64,000 bases of DNA. Source: Streptomyces physcomitrii (GTDB taxonomy: Bacteria > Actinomycetota > Actinomycetes > Streptomycetales > Streptomycetaceae). A program made the position numbers and the translations under genes. Below the pieces are notes generated by a model. The model did not search any database. It worked only from the letters and a program-made list of their open reading frames with translations, and was not told the DNA's origin. The stretch lies in the NCBI RefSeq assembly GCF_012273655.1, contig NZ_JAAWWP010000006.1:124001-188000 (forward strand), written 5' to 3'. Shown here piece after piece: positions 17,787-27,785 of this stretch (the stretch's first letter is position 1; the number at the start of each line of letters is the position of its first letter).

Positions 17787-18512
17787 ATGCACAACGACCC
17801 GGCATCCGGCCCGAGCGAACAGCCCCTCGGCTCGCTCGGCCGCACTCATGAGAACCGGCCAGGGCTGCCCCGCGGCCGCAGCAGCCTGAGCAGCGAGGAA
17901 GTGGGATCCGCGCAGCGGGACCGGCTGGTACGCGCCATGATCGCGGCGACCGCCGAGCAGGGCTACCCGGCGGTCATGATCGCGGACGTGGTCCGCCGCG
18001 CACGGGTCTCCCGCAAGGCCTTCTACGCGCACTTCGCGGACAAGCAGGCCTGTTTCCTGGCCGCCGCCGACCTCGGTGTCGCCCTGATGTTCCGCCGCGT
18101 CGCCGAGGCGGTGGCGGCGGTGGGAGAGGCCCCCGAACCGCTGGCGCCGCTGCGGGCCGGACTCGGCGCCTACCTCCGATTCCTCGCCGGGGAACCGGAG
18201 TTCGCCCGGGTCTTCCTGGTCGAGGGGCTGGCCGCCGGGCCCGCCGCCCTGGAGCGCTTCGCCGCCGCGCACCGCCGCTTCGCCGAGCTGACCCGCCGCT
18301 GGTACGAGGCGGCGCGCACCGGCCACCCCGACTGGGCCGAGGCCCCGGACGCCGCCTACACCGCGGTCATCGGCGCCCTGCACGAACTCGTCGCGGTGGA
18401 GGTGCGCGCCCGGCGCACCGCCGCCCTCCCGGAGCTGGAGGGGACGGTGCTGCGGGTGCACCGGGCGCTGCTGATGGGGTGGCCCGGCGGCGCACCGGAC
18501 CGGGAGGGGTGA
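17787..18512 (+). CDS. TetR-family transcriptional regulator
   Basis: This is a 241-residue repressor-type protein. After a flexible N-terminus of about 40 residues comes the TetR DNA-binding domain: RDRLVRAMIAATAEQGYPAV, then the helix-turn-helix IADVVRRARVSRKAFYAHF and KQACFLAA (about residues 50-100). The ligand-binding half (about 105-230) is Ala/Glu/Arg-rich and gives no hint of the effector. It is divergent from the secreted protein at 17016 with about 87 bases between starts, so that gene is a plausible target. No convincing palindrome was identified in the gap. Confidence 0.9.
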   Translation: MHNDPASGPSEQPLGSLGRTHENRPGLPRGRSSLSSEEVGSAQRDRLVRAMIAATAEQGYPAVMIADVVRRARVSRKAFYAHFADKQACFLAAADLGVALMFRRVAEAVAAVGEAPEPLAPLRAGLGAYLRFLAGEPEFARVFLVEGLAAGPAALERFAAAHRRFAELTRRWYEAARTGHPDWAEAPDAAYTAVIGALHELVAVEVRARRTAALPELEGTVLRVHRALLMGWPGGAPDREG

Positions 18513-18563
18513 CGGTGCGCCGGGACCGCGCCCGGCGGGCCCGGCGCGCGGGAGCCTCGCGGT

Positions 18564-18594
18564 GCCCGGCGGAAGTCACCTGCCCCCGCCGGGC
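18564..18594. terminator. Hairpin terminator between TetR and the valine operon
   Basis: GCCCGGCGG at 18564-18572 pairs perfectly with CCGCCGGGC at 18586-18594. It lies between the convergent TetR gene and the enoyl-CoA hydratase that ends the minus-strand operon. Confidence 0.65.
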
Positions 18595-18602
18595 GTTCGT
18601 GC

Positions 18603-19382
18603 TCAGCCGTGCCGGAACTCCGGCGGGCGCTTCTCGCTGAAGGCCCGCATGCCCTCCTTCTGGTCGGCGGTCGCGAACACCGCGTGGAACAGGCGGCGTT
18701 CGAAGCGCACGCCCTCGGCGAGGGTGGTCTCGAAGGAGCGGTTCACCGCCTCCTTGGCCATCATCGCCACCGGGGCGGACATGCCCGCGATGGTCTCCGC
18801 GACCGCGAGCGCCTCGGCGAGGAGTTCCCCGGCGGGCACGATCCGGGAGACGAGACCGGCGCGTTCGGCCTCCTCGGCGTCCATGGTCCGGCCGGTCAGG
18901 CACAGCTCCATCGCCTTGGCCTTGCCGACGGCGCGGGTCAGCCGCTGGGAGCCGCCGATGCCCGGGATCACCCCGAGCTTGATCTCCGGCTGGCCGAAGA
19001 CGGCGGTGTCGGCGGCGAGCAGCACATCGCAGAGCATGGCCAACTCGCAGCCGCCGCCCAGCGCGTAGCCGCTCACCGCGGCGACGGTCGGGGTGCGCAG
19101 CTGCCCGAGCCGGTCCCAGGCGGCGAACCAGTCGCTGAGGTACATGTCCAGGTACTGCCGCGGCTCCATCTCCTTGATGTCCGCCCCGGCCGCGAAGGCC
19201 TTCGCGGAGCCGGTGAGGACCAGGCAGCCGACCTCCGGGTCCCGGTCCAGCTCCCGGGTCGCCGCCACGACCTCCTCCATCACCCGGAGGTTGAGCGCGT
19301 TCAGCGCCTCGGGGCGGTTCAGGGTGAGCAGGGCGGTGCGGCCCTTGCGTTCGACGAGGATCGTCTCGTAGGGCTCGCTCAT
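18603..19382 (-). CDS. Enoyl-CoA hydratase/isomerase, last gene of the valine degradation operon
   Basis: This crotonase-fold hydratase adds water to an unsaturated acyl-CoA, here probably methacrylyl-CoA. The 259-residue protein has [11 protein letters not shown] near the N-terminus, the first oxyanion-hole loop [10 protein letters not shown] near residue 65, the second [12 protein letters not shown] near 110 and the catalytic-Glu region [20 protein letters not shown] near 135. The ATG at 19382 overlaps the mmsB stop (ATGA), placing it as the fifth gene of the operon. With an acyl-CoA dehydrogenase and an HIBYL-CoA hydrolase upstream it completes the isobutyryl-CoA to 3-hydroxyisobutyrate steps. 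Confidence 0.9.
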   Translation of the reverse strand: MSEPYETILVERKGRTALLTLNRPEALNALNLRVMEEVVAATRELDRDPEVGCLVLTGSAKAFAAGADIKEMEPRQYLDMYLSDWFAAWDRLGQLRTPTVAAVSGYALGGGCELAMLCDVLLAADTAVFGQPEIKLGVIPGIGGSQRLTRAVGKAKAMELCLTGRTMDAEEAERAGLVSRIVPAGELLAEALAVAETIAGMSAPVAMMAKEAVNRSFETTLAEGVRFERRLFHAVFATADQKEGMRAFSEKRPPEFRHG

Positions 19383-20356
19383 GTCAACTCGTCCTTCTCG
19401 TCGTGATGTTGGGGGTCGGGCTGAACGGGGCCGGCCTGTCCGCCGGGGCGCCGCGCGGGTCCGGCGGCGGACCGGGCCCGGATGGACCGGACGATCCCGG
19501 AGAAGTCCCGGTCGGCGCCCTCGCCTTCGGCGTAGGCCGCGTACAAGGCCGCTGCCCGCAGGCCGAGTTCGGTGTCGACCCCGCCCGCGCGGGCGGCGTC
19601 GGCGGCGAGGCCGAGGTCCTTGGCCATCAGCGGTGCGGCGAAGCCCGGCCGGTAGTCGCGGTTGGCCGGGCTGCCCGGAACCGGCCCGGGCACCGGGCAG
19701 TTGACGGTCAGCGCCCAGCACTGGCCGGAGGCGGCCGAGGCCACGTCGAAGAGGGCCCGGTCGGAGAGGCCGAGGCTGTCGGCGAGGACGAAGGCCTCGC
19801 TGACCGCGATCATCGAGATGCCGAGGATCATGTTGTTGCAGATCTTGGCGGCCTGACCGGCGCCCGCGCCGCCGCAGTGCACCACCTTGCGGCCCATGGC
19901 CGCGAGCAGCGGCTCGGCCGCGGCGAACTCGGCCTCGCCGCCGCCCGCCATGAAGGTGAGGGTGGCCGCCTCGGCGCCCGTCACCCCGCCGGAGACCGGG
20001 GCGTCCAGGGCCCGGTGCCCCGCGCCGACCGCGGCCCGGTGGGCGGCGCGGGAGTCGGCGACGTCGATGGTCGAGCAGTCGACGAAGAGGGTGCCGGGCC
20101 GCGCCGCGGCGAGCAGACCGCCCTCGCCGTAGAGGGCGAGGACCTGGCGCCCGGCGGGCAGCATGGTGAGCACCACCTCGGCCTCTGCCGCGGCGGCGGT
20201 CGCGGAGGCGGCGGGCTCGACCCCGGCCCCGGCCGCGGCGGCCAGTGCCTCGGGGACGGGGTCGTAACCGAGCACGCTGTGCCCGGCTTTGACGAGGTTG
20301 GCGGCCATGGGGCCGCCCATGTGGCCGAGGCCGAGGAAGGCGACGGTCGTGGTCAC
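19379..20356 (-). CDS. mmsB: 3-hydroxyisobutyrate dehydrogenase
   Basis: This enzyme oxidises 3-hydroxyisobutyrate to methylmalonate semialdehyde with NAD. GTG at 20356 is preceded by AGGAGG with seven bases spacing and overlaps the upstream stop. The 325-residue protein begins with the Rossmann motif [16 protein letters not shown]. It has the substrate-binding [19 protein letters not shown] near residue 120 and the catalytic Lys in GQAAKICNN near 170. A C-terminal tail of about 30 residues rich in Arg, Pro, His and Asp extends past the normal end of the family and may be disordered. It is the fourth gene of the operon. Confidence 0.92.
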   Translation of the reverse strand: MTTTVAFLGLGHMGGPMAANLVKAGHSVLGYDPVPEALAAAAGAGVEPAASATAAAAEAEVVLTMLPAGRQVLALYGEGGLLAAARPGTLFVDCSTIDVADSRAAHRAAVGAGHRALDAPVSGGVTGAEAATLTFMAGGGEAEFAAAEPLLAAMGRKVVHCGGAGAGQAAKICNNMILGISMIAVSEAFVLADSLGLSDRALFDVASAASGQCWALTVNCPVPGPVPGSPANRDYRPGFAAPLMAKDLGLAADAARAGGVDTELGLRAAALYAAYAEGEGADRDFSGIVRSIRARSAAGPARRPGGQAGPVQPDPQHHDEKDELT

Positions 20357-21432
20357 CAGGGCACCTCCTGAGGGAAGTCGTCGGCGGCGAGGGCGAGTTC
20401 GCCCGCACCGAGCGGGGCGAAGAACCGCGCCACCAGCTCCTCGGTCACCTCGGTGAGGGTGGCCGGGGACCAGCGCGGATCGCGGTCCTTGTCGATCACC
20501 TGGGCACGGATGCCCTCCACCAGGTCGGGGGAGGAGAGCGCCGCCGAGGAGACCCGGTACTCCTGCTCCAGCACCCGCTCCAGCGGCCCGAGTCCACGGG
20601 CGCGGCGCAGGGCGGCCAGAGTGACCTTGAGCGCGGTGGGGGACTTGGTGAGCAGGGTCGCCGCGGCCTGTCCGGCGGCCGGGGCTCCGCTCGCGAGCAG
20701 CCGGTCCAGGATCTCCTCGACCGTGTCCGCGGCGTAGCAGTGGTCGATCCACTCGCGCTGCTCCTCCAGCTGCCCGGGCGGGGCCTCGCCCACCTGGGCG
20801 CGGACCGCCTCCGCCACTGAGCCCCCGCGCAGCGCGTCGAGGAAGGCCGGGAGCCGTGCGGAGGGCACGAAGTGGTCGGCGAGTCCGCAGACCAGCGCGT
20901 CCCGTGCGCCCAATGCCGCCCCGGTGAGGGCGAGATGGGTGCCCAGCTCGCCGGGTGCCAGGGCGAGCAGATAGGTGCCGCCGACGTCCGGGACGAAGCC
21001 GATCCCGGTCTCCGGCATGGCCACCTTGGAGCGCTCGGTGACGATGCGGACGCTGCCGTGCGCGGAGACCCCGACGCCGCCGCCCATCACGATGCCGTCC
21101 ATCAGGGCGACGTACGGCTTGGGATAGCGCGCGATCCGGGCGTTGAGGCGGTATTCGGCGCGCCAGAAGGCGGTCGAGGCCTGCCCGCCGCCGGTGCGGG
21201 CGTCCTCGTGGATGGCGCGGATGTCGCCGCCCGCGCAGAGCCCGCGCTCCCCGGCGCCGCTCAGGACGACTGCCCCGACCGCCGGGTCGTGCTCCCAGTC
21301 GTCGAGGGCGGCGGCGAGCAGTTCGACCATCTCGTGGGTCAGGGCATTCAGGGCCCGCGGCCGGTTCAGGACGAGGCGGCCGAGGCCGTCCTCGATCCAG
21401 GCCCGCACCGGGGCCTCGGTGGGCTCGCTCAT
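20353..21432 (-). CDS. 3-hydroxyisobutyryl-CoA hydrolase
   Basis: This enzyme hydrolyses 3-hydroxyisobutyryl-CoA, the CoA-releasing step of valine catabolism. The 359-residue length and the motifs [30 protein letters not shown] and [18 protein letters not shown] distinguish this family from ordinary enoyl-CoA hydratases, which are about 100 residues shorter. A C-terminal segment (KDRDPRWSP) is also typical. The start at 21432 overlaps the acyl-CoA dehydrogenase stop. It is the third gene of the operon. Confidence 0.92.
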   Translation of the reverse strand: MSEPTEAPVRAWIEDGLGRLVLNRPRALNALTHEMVELLAAALDDWEHDPAVGAVVLSGAGERGLCAGGDIRAIHEDARTGGGQASTAFWRAEYRLNARIARYPKPYVALMDGIVMGGGVGVSAHGSVRIVTERSKVAMPETGIGFVPDVGGTYLLALAPGELGTHLALTGAALGARDALVCGLADHFVPSARLPAFLDALRGGSVAEAVRAQVGEAPPGQLEEQREWIDHCYAADTVEEILDRLLASGAPAAGQAAATLLTKSPTALKVTLAALRRARGLGPLERVLEQEYRVSSAALSSPDLVEGIRAQVIDKDRDPRWSPATLTEVTEELVARFFAPLGAGELALAADDFPQEVPW

Positions 21433-22574
21433 CCGCGTGCTCCCGTCAGGCTCCGGGCGACGATGACGCGCATGATCTCGTTGGTCCCTTCCAGGATCTG
21501 GTGGACCCGCAGGTCCCGGACGATCTTCTCCACCCCGTACTCGGCCAAGTAGCCGTAGCCGCCGTGCAGTTGCAGCGCCCGGTCGGCGACGGAGAAGCCG
21601 GTGTCGGTGGCGAAGCGCTTGGCCATGGCGCACAGCTGCGGGGCGTCCGCGGTGCCCTGGTCGAGGGCGTCCGCGGCCTGCCGTACGAGGGCCCGGGCGG
21701 CGGCGAGTTCGGTGGCCATGTCGGCGAGCCGGAACTGCAGGGCCTGGGCGTCCAGCAGGGTGGCGCCGAAGGCCTCCCGGTCGCGCAGATGGGCCAGGCC
21801 CCGGTCCAGGGCGTTCTGCGCGCCGCCGAGCGAGCAGGCGGCGATGCCGAGGCGGCCGCCGTTGAGGCCGTTCATGGCGATCCGGAAGCCGCCGCCCTCC
21901 GGCCCGAGCAGCCGGTCGGCGGGCAGCCGCACCCCGTCGAGCAGGACCTGCCGGGTGGGCTGGGCGTTCCAGCCCATCTTGCGTTCGTTCGGGCCGAAGG
22001 AGAGGCCGGGGTCGTCGCGTTCGACGAGGAAGGCCGAGATCCCGCCGGGTCCGTCCGCGCCGGTACGCGCCATGACCACGTACACCTGGGAGGCGCCCGC
22101 CCCGGAGATGAACTGCTTCACCCCGGTCAGCACCCAGTGGTCCCCGTCGCGCACCGCGCGGGTGCGCAGGGCGGCGGCGTCGGAGCCCGCGCCCGGTTCG
22201 GTGAGGCAGTAGCTGCCGAGCTGCTCCATGGCGCACAGCGCGGGCAGGAAGCGGGCCCGCTGGGCGGGGGAGCCGTAGCGGTCGATCATCCAGCCGACCA
22301 TGTTGTGGATGGAGAGGTAGCCCGCGATCGAGGGGCAGCCGGTGGCCAGCGCCTCGAAGATGAGCACCCCGTCGGCGCGGAAGAGCCCCGAACCGCCCAG
22401 GTCCTCGCGGACGTAGACCCCGCCGAGGCCGAGAGCCGCGGCCTTGCGGAGCACGTCGACGGGGAAGTGCTTGTCCTGGTCCCAGCCGAGGGCGCCCGGG
22501 GCGAGATGCTCGCGGGCGAAGTCCAAGGTGGTTTCGACGACGGCGAGTTGGTCCTCGTTGAGGAGAGTGGTCAT
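21429..22574 (-). CDS. Acyl-CoA dehydrogenase, probably isobutyryl-CoA dehydrogenase
   Basis: This FAD enzyme oxidises a short branched acyl-CoA to its 2-enoyl form. The 381-residue protein has the family signatures YCLTEPGAGSDAAALRTRA (residues about 120-140), LDGVRLPADRLLG, QLHGGYGYLAEYGVEKIVRD and, near the C-terminus, QILEGTNEIMRVIVARS, in which the Glu is the usual catalytic base. The substrate is inferred from neighbours: mmsA upstream and HIBYL-CoA hydrolase downstream fix the operon to valine/isobutyrate. It starts four bases after the mmsA stop. Confidence 0.9.
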   Translation of the reverse strand: MTTLLNEDQLAVVETTLDFAREHLAPGALGWDQDKHFPVDVLRKAAALGLGGVYVREDLGGSGLFRADGVLIFEALATGCPSIAGYLSIHNMVGWMIDRYGSPAQRARFLPALCAMEQLGSYCLTEPGAGSDAAALRTRAVRDGDHWVLTGVKQFISGAGASQVYVVMARTGADGPGGISAFLVERDDPGLSFGPNERKMGWNAQPTRQVLLDGVRLPADRLLGPEGGGFRIAMNGLNGGRLGIAACSLGGAQNALDRGLAHLRDREAFGATLLDAQALQFRLADMATELAAARALVRQAADALDQGTADAPQLCAMAKRFATDTGFSVADRALQLHGGYGYLAEYGVEKIVRDLRVHQILEGTNEIMRVIVARSLTGARG

Positions 22575-22578
22575 GCCG

Positions 22579-24078
22579 TCACCCCATGGTCGGGATGGTG
22601 AAGCTCGCGCCCTCCTTGGCCCCGGAAGGCCAGCGCGAGGTGACGGTCTTGGTACGGGTGCAGAAGCGGACCGCGTCCGGGCCGTGCTGCCCCAGGTCGC
22701 CGAAGCCGGACCGCTTCCAGCCGCCGAAGGTGTGGTAGGCCACCGGCACCGGGATCGGCACGTTGACGCCGACCATGCCGGTGTCCACCCGCCGGGTGAA
22801 GTCGCGGGCCGTGTCGCCGTCCCGGGTGAAGAGCGCGACGCCGTTGCCGTAGGCGTGCTCGGTGGGCAGCCGCAGGGCCTCCTCGTAGTCGGCGGCGCGG
22901 ACCACCGAGAGGACCGGGCCGAAGATCTCCTCCTGGTAGATCCGCATCGCCGGGGTGACCCGGTCGAAGAGCGAGGCCCCGGCGAAGAAGCCGCCCTCGT
23001 GCCCCTTGAGCGTGAAGTCCCGTCCGTCCACGACGAGTTCGGCGCCCTCCTGGACACCGAGGTCCACATGGCCGCGGACCCGGTCGACGGCGTCCCGGCC
23101 GATCAGCGGGCCGAAGTCCGCCGCCGGGTCGTCGCTGCGGCCGATGCGCAGGGAGCCGATCCGCTCCTTGAGGCGGGCGACCAGTGCCTCGGCGGTCTCC
23201 TCGCCGACCGGCACCGCCACCGAGATCGCCATGCACCGCTCGCCCGCCGAGCCGTAGCCCGCGCCGACCAGCGCGTCCACGGCCTGGTCGAGGTCCGCGT
23301 CGGGCATCACGATCAGGTGGTTCTTGGCGCCGCCGAAGCACTGCGCCCGCTTGCCGTGCGCGGCGGCGGTGGCGTAGATGTGCGCGGCGATCGGCGTGGA
23401 GCCGACGAAGCCGAGCGCCTGGACGCGCGGGTCCGCGAGGAGGGTGTCCACGGCCTCCTTGCCGCCGTTGACGACATTGAGGACGCCCGGCGGCAGACCC
23501 GCCTCCAGGAAGAGCTCCGCGAGCCGCAGCGGCACCGAGGGGTCGCGCTCGGAGGGCTTGAGGACGAAGGAGTTGCCGCAGGCCAGGGCGGGCGCCGCCT
23601 GCCACAGCGGGATCATCGCGGGGAAGTTGAAGGGGGTGATGCCCGCGATCACGCCGAGCGGGCGCCGCAGCGAGTGGACGTCGATCCCGGCTCCGGCGTT
23701 GTCGGTGAACTCGCCCTTGAGCAGGTGCGGGATGCCCGCGGCGAACTCCACCACGTCGAGGCCGCGCGCGAGGTCGCCGTGCGCGTCCGCGACGGTCTTG
23801 CCGTGCTCGGCGGAGAGCAGCCGGGCCAGCGACTCCCGTTCGCCCTCGACGAGTTGGAGGAAGCGCAGCAGGACCCGGGCGCGGCGCTGCGGGTTCCACT
23901 CGCCCCACTCGCGCTGCGCCTCGGCGGCGTCCGCGACGGCCGCCCCGGTCTCGGCGCGGCCGGCCAGCGGCACCCTGGCCTGCACCTCGCCGGTGTTGGG
24001 GTCGTAGACATCGCCGTACGCGCCCGAGGTTCCCGGGGTGTGCTCGCCGCCGATGAAATGGGTCAGTTCACGGACCAT
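22579..24078 (-). CDS. mmsA: Methylmalonate-semialdehyde dehydrogenase (CoA-acylating)
   Basis: This enzyme converts methylmalonate semialdehyde, NAD and CoA to propionyl-CoA, the last committed step of valine degradation. The 499-residue aldehyde dehydrogenase shows FNFPAMIPLW, the NAD-binding GFVGSTPIAAHIYATAA and the catalytic Cys in GSAGERCMAISVAVPVG near residue 283. It also has the C-terminal GMVGVNVPIPVPVAYHTFGGW typical of MMSDH. It is the first gene of a five-gene minus-strand operon. A cobalamin riboswitch lies about 210 bases upstream and reads toward it. Confidence 0.94.
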   Translation of the reverse strand: MVRELTHFIGGEHTPGTSGAYGDVYDPNTGEVQARVPLAGRAETGAAVADAAEAQREWGEWNPQRRARVLLRFLQLVEGERESLARLLSAEHGKTVADAHGDLARGLDVVEFAAGIPHLLKGEFTDNAGAGIDVHSLRRPLGVIAGITPFNFPAMIPLWQAAPALACGNSFVLKPSERDPSVPLRLAELFLEAGLPPGVLNVVNGGKEAVDTLLADPRVQALGFVGSTPIAAHIYATAAAHGKRAQCFGGAKNHLIVMPDADLDQAVDALVGAGYGSAGERCMAISVAVPVGEETAEALVARLKERIGSLRIGRSDDPAADFGPLIGRDAVDRVRGHVDLGVQEGAELVVDGRDFTLKGHEGGFFAGASLFDRVTPAMRIYQEEIFGPVLSVVRAADYEEALRLPTEHAYGNGVALFTRDGDTARDFTRRVDTGMVGVNVPIPVPVAYHTFGGWKRSGFGDLGQHGPDAVRFCTRTKTVTSRWPSGAKEGASFTIPTMG

Positions 24079-24287
24079 GGAAAGCCTGCTCTCGTCAGGT
24101 GGGATCCGGGGGATGGCAGGGCGGACCGGCGGCGCGCGCGGCAGCGCGCGGCCGTGGTCGGCCGGGAAGACGCGGAGACGAAGTGCCGTCAGGCGGCGCG
24201 CAGTCGCGCGTGCCGAGTCGGATCACCCAGGTCGTGTGGACGGACCGGTGCCATGCGTGTCTGCTCCATCCTCGTGGAAACACGGAA
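24079..24287 (-). other. Leader between the cobalamin riboswitch and mmsA
   Basis: About 210 bases separate the riboswitch from the mmsA ATG. The stretch holds a 26-codon open frame on the minus strand (24189-24269, starting MEQTRMAPV) with GAGGATG at its start, but no recognisable product. I see no clear rho-independent terminator in it. Regulation could act on translation of the leader or on a distal terminator. Confidence 0.4.
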
Positions 24288-24452
24288 CATCCCGCGGCCG
24301 GTATCCTGACTCCCGGATCAGCGCGCGTCCCCTTGCCTTCCCGGCGGATCTCTCCGTCAGTGGCGTGTCCTGCGAGGACGAACTCCCCGGTCACAGTGGC
24401 GGGACCGCGCCGGAATCGCACCGGCTTCCCTGACACCGCGGGCCTTGGCCAC
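24288..24452 (-). promoter_or_regulatory. Cobalamin (adenosylcobalamin) riboswitch
   Basis: Read on the minus strand, the element contains the conserved core GGGAAGCCGGTGCGATTCCG, then CCCGCCACTGTGA, and further 3' the B12 box GAGTCAGGATACCGGCC. A closing stem is visible: CCCGCGG (complement of 24436-24442) pairs with CCGCGGG (complement of 24291-24297). Order and spacing match the cobalamin riboswitch class. The downstream minus-strand gene is mmsA, although cobF lies divergently on the other side. The core and orientation are read directly from sequence; the regulated gene is inferred. Confidence 0.9.
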
Positions 24453-24541
24453 GAACATATAGTTGGACGTCCTAGTAAGTCCACCCCGGCCCGGCCCCGG
24501 ACGTGTTTTCCGGCCGCGGCCCGCCCGAGGGCGGCGGATGC

Positions 24542-24967
24542 TCACCGCTGCCCCCGCCACCAGGGGTCGTCCGGGCCGTCCGCGCGGATGATCCGGGCCC
24601 TGGCCAGGATCTTCTCGTCGAGCGGCCGGAGCAGTGCGCGCAGCTCGCGGGCGCTCTTGCGGGGCAGCAGGTGGAGCACGAGTTCCAGCCGGTCGCGGAA
24701 GTGGCCGGGGTCGCAGCCGCACTCCGGGATGCCGCAACTCGGGGCGCCGAAGGGGGGATCCGCCACCCGGCGCAGCGGTCCGTGGGCCAGGGCCCGCCAG
24801 TGCCAGAGGGCCTCGGCGGTCGCCTCCGGCCACAGCCGGGTCCGCTCCAGGCGGCACAGGGCCGCGACACAGGATCCGGAGACCGGGCCGACGGAAGGGA
24901 ACCGGCGCCGACGGGGGCGCCGTACGGGAGTCTCGCCCCGCAGGGCGGAAGGGCGCCTACGCGGCAT
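24542..24967 (-). CDS. Conserved Streptomyces hypothetical protein
   Basis: This is a 141-residue protein with an Arg-rich N-terminus, a Cys-containing middle (SCVAALCRLERTRLW and CGIPECGCDPGHF) and a helical C-terminal part (RDRLELVLHLLPRKSARELR, RPLDEKILARARI) ending in DDPWWRGQR. I recognise the C-terminal pattern from other streptomycete hypothetical proteins but know no function. The four closely spaced Cys could bind a metal. The gene lies directly upstream of the riboswitch on the same strand and is divergent from cobF. Confidence 0.65.
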   Translation of the reverse strand: MPRRRPSALRGETPVRRPRRRRFPSVGPVSGSCVAALCRLERTRLWPEATAEALWHWRALAHGPLRRVADPPFGAPSCGIPECGCDPGHFRDRLELVLHLLPRKSARELRALLRPLDEKILARARIIRADGPDDPWWRGQR

Positions 24968-25151
24968 GGACCTTTCGGTGCGTCGTCATGGCCGCACGCT
25001 ACAACTCCCGTACGCGGCGCGGCCAGTGACTTGTGCGGGGACCGCGGGCCCGCTGCCGCCCACCGCGGATGCTTGGATGGGAGGCCGACCGGCCAGGGAA
25101 GACAGCGAGCCGAGGCCGTGCCGCCGCGCGGTGGCGGGCCCGAGGGAGAGC

Positions 25152-25943
25152 ATGAGCACGCGAGAACGCCGCATCCTCGTCATCGGCATGGGCGCCGGCG
25201 ACCCCGACCACCTCACCCTCGCCGCGGTGAAGGCGATGCGCCGGGCCGAGGTCTTCTTCGTTCTCGGCAAGGGCCGGGAGAAGGAGTCGCTGACCCGGCT
25301 GCGCCGCGACATCCTCGACGAGCACCTCAGCGGCCCTTACCGGATCGTCGAGGCGGCCGACCCCTGGCGGGACCGCGAGCAGGAGGACCGCGCGGGCTAC
25401 ACCTCGGCGGTGCACGACTGGCGGCGGCGCCGGGCCGACGTCTGCGAGCGGCTGATCCGGGAGGAACTCGCCCCCGGCGGCACCGGCGCCTTCCTGGTCT
25501 GGGGCGACCCGGCCCTCTACGACAGCACCCTCGCGGTCCTGGAGGACATCCGCGCCCGCGGCACGGTGGACTTCGACCACGAGGTGGTCCCCGGCATCAG
25601 CAGCGTCTCGGCGCTCGCCGCGCGCCACCGGATCACCCTCAACCGGGTCGGCCGCCCGGTCCGTCTCACCCCCGGGCGGCGGCTGGCCGAGGACTTCCCG
25701 AACGACGACGGCGACCTGGTGGTCATGCTCGACGCCCAGGAGGCCTACACCCGGCTCACGGGCGAGGGCGTCTGGATCTACTGGGGTGCCTATCTCGGCA
25801 CCCCGGACGAGATCCTGGTGGTCGGGCCGCTGGACGAGGTCGCCGAGCGCATCACGCGCCTGCGCGCCGAGGCCCGCGCCCGGCACGGCTGGATCATGGA
25901 CACCTATCTGCTGCGGCTTCAGCCGGAGGGCGGCGAGGGCTGA
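25152..25943 (+). CDS. cobF: Precorrin-6A synthase (deacetylating)
   Basis: CobF methylates C1 of precorrin-5 and extrudes acetate in aerobic cobalamin synthesis. The ATG at 25152 follows GGGAGAG. The 263-residue SAM-dependent tetrapyrrole methylase has an N-terminal VIGMGAGDPDHLTLAAV motif, FFVLGKGREKE, the conserved LVWGDPALYDSTL near residue 120 and the EVVPGISSVSALAARH segment near 155, as expected for CobF-type methylases. It stands alone here without other cob genes. Its 3' end overlaps the convergent Lrp gene by 25 bases. Confidence 0.92.
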   Translation: MSTRERRILVIGMGAGDPDHLTLAAVKAMRRAEVFFVLGKGREKESLTRLRRDILDEHLSGPYRIVEAADPWRDREQEDRAGYTSAVHDWRRRRADVCERLIREELAPGGTGAFLVWGDPALYDSTLAVLEDIRARGTVDFDHEVVPGISSVSALAARHRITLNRVGRPVRLTPGRRLAEDFPNDDGDLVVMLDAQEAYTRLTGEGVWIYWGAYLGTPDEILVVGPLDEVAERITRLRAEARARHGWIMDTYLLRLQPEGGEG

Positions 25944-26440
25944 GCACTCTCACCGCCGCGCCCCGGCGCCGAGGCCGCCCGCCCGATCGCCGTCACCAGG
26001 GGCAGCAGCCGCCGCGGCACACGCTCGCGCAGGGCGACCTCGGTACGGGTGCGGACCACTCCCTGCATGCTGATCAACTGCTGGATCACGTCTTCCAGAT
26101 GACCGTTGTCCCGGGCCACCACGCGGGTGAGCAGGTCCCCGCCGCCCGCGATGGAGTGCGCCTCGATGATCTCCGGCACCTCGGCGAGGGCGTTGCCCAC
26201 CGCGTCGAGGTGCCCCTGGGTGACCTCGATGTGCACGAAGGCGAGCACCGGATGCCCGAGGGCCGCCGGGGAGAGCGCGGGCCCGCCCGCGGTGATGACG
26301 CCCTCCCGCTCCATCCGGTCGAGCCGCGCCTGGAGGGTCCCCCGGGCGATGCCCAGGATGCGGGCGTACTCGCGTACCGAGGTGCGGGGCTGTTCGAGCA
26401 GCAGGCGAAGGATCCGGGTGTCCAGCGCGTCCACGGGCAT
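25919..26440 (-). CDS. Lrp/AsnC-family transcriptional regulator
   Basis: This 173-residue regulator has an N-terminal winged helix (LDTRILRLLLEQPRTSVREY and GIARGTLQARLDRMEREGVI) and a C-terminal RAM ligand-binding domain (HPVLAFVHIEVTQG, EVPEIIEAHSIAGGGDLLTR, GVVRTRTEVAL). Length is normal. A perfect 14-base palindrome, GTGCCCATGGGCAC, lies about 45 bases before its start and is a candidate autoregulatory site. Lrp proteins usually respond to amino acids, and a valine degradation operon lies about 2 kb away, but no direct link is visible. Confidence 0.9.
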   Translation of the reverse strand: MPVDALDTRILRLLLEQPRTSVREYARILGIARGTLQARLDRMEREGVITAGGPALSPAALGHPVLAFVHIEVTQGHLDAVGNALAEVPEIIEAHSIAGGGDLLTRVVARDNGHLEDVIQQLISMQGVVRTRTEVALRERVPRRLLPLVTAIGRAASAPGRGGESAQPSPPSG

Positions 26441-26482
26441 GTTCCGTTGGCTCCTCGGGGGGCGGGCGGCAGGGGGGTGACC

Positions 26483-26496
26483 GTGCCCATGGGCAC
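26483..26496. promoter_or_regulatory. Palindromic candidate operator for the Lrp/AsnC gene
   Basis: GTGCCCATGGGCAC is a perfect 14-base palindrome located 43-56 bases upstream of the Lrp start codon in a 209-base intergenic gap. The position suits an autoregulatory Lrp site. Binding is inferred. Confidence 0.4.
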
Positions 26497-26649
26497 AGCG
26501 GGCGCGGCTATCTGCGGTGCCACCGGCCGACGGACCTCCGCCGTGGCCCCGTCGAGGGCGCCGCGGAGCGCCGGGTGGCGCCGGGTCGGGACCCGCGGCG
26601 CCGTTCTCCCTGCCGGGGGCGCCGGGGTCCTGACCGCGTGGGCGACGGC

Positions 26650-27693
<1,044 letters not shown>

Positions 27694-27785
27694 GGCGTCG
27701 CTCTTCCTCACGTACTCGCGTTCGGGCCTGCCGGGTCCCGGCGTGCCGACGGAAATCCTCTCACCGGTCGGCCCCGCCGCCCTGC

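Noticed and set aside
24288..24452. Riboswitch belonging to cobF
   Set aside because: The core and B12 box are in the correct order only on the minus strand, whereas cobF is on the plus strand starting 700 bases away.
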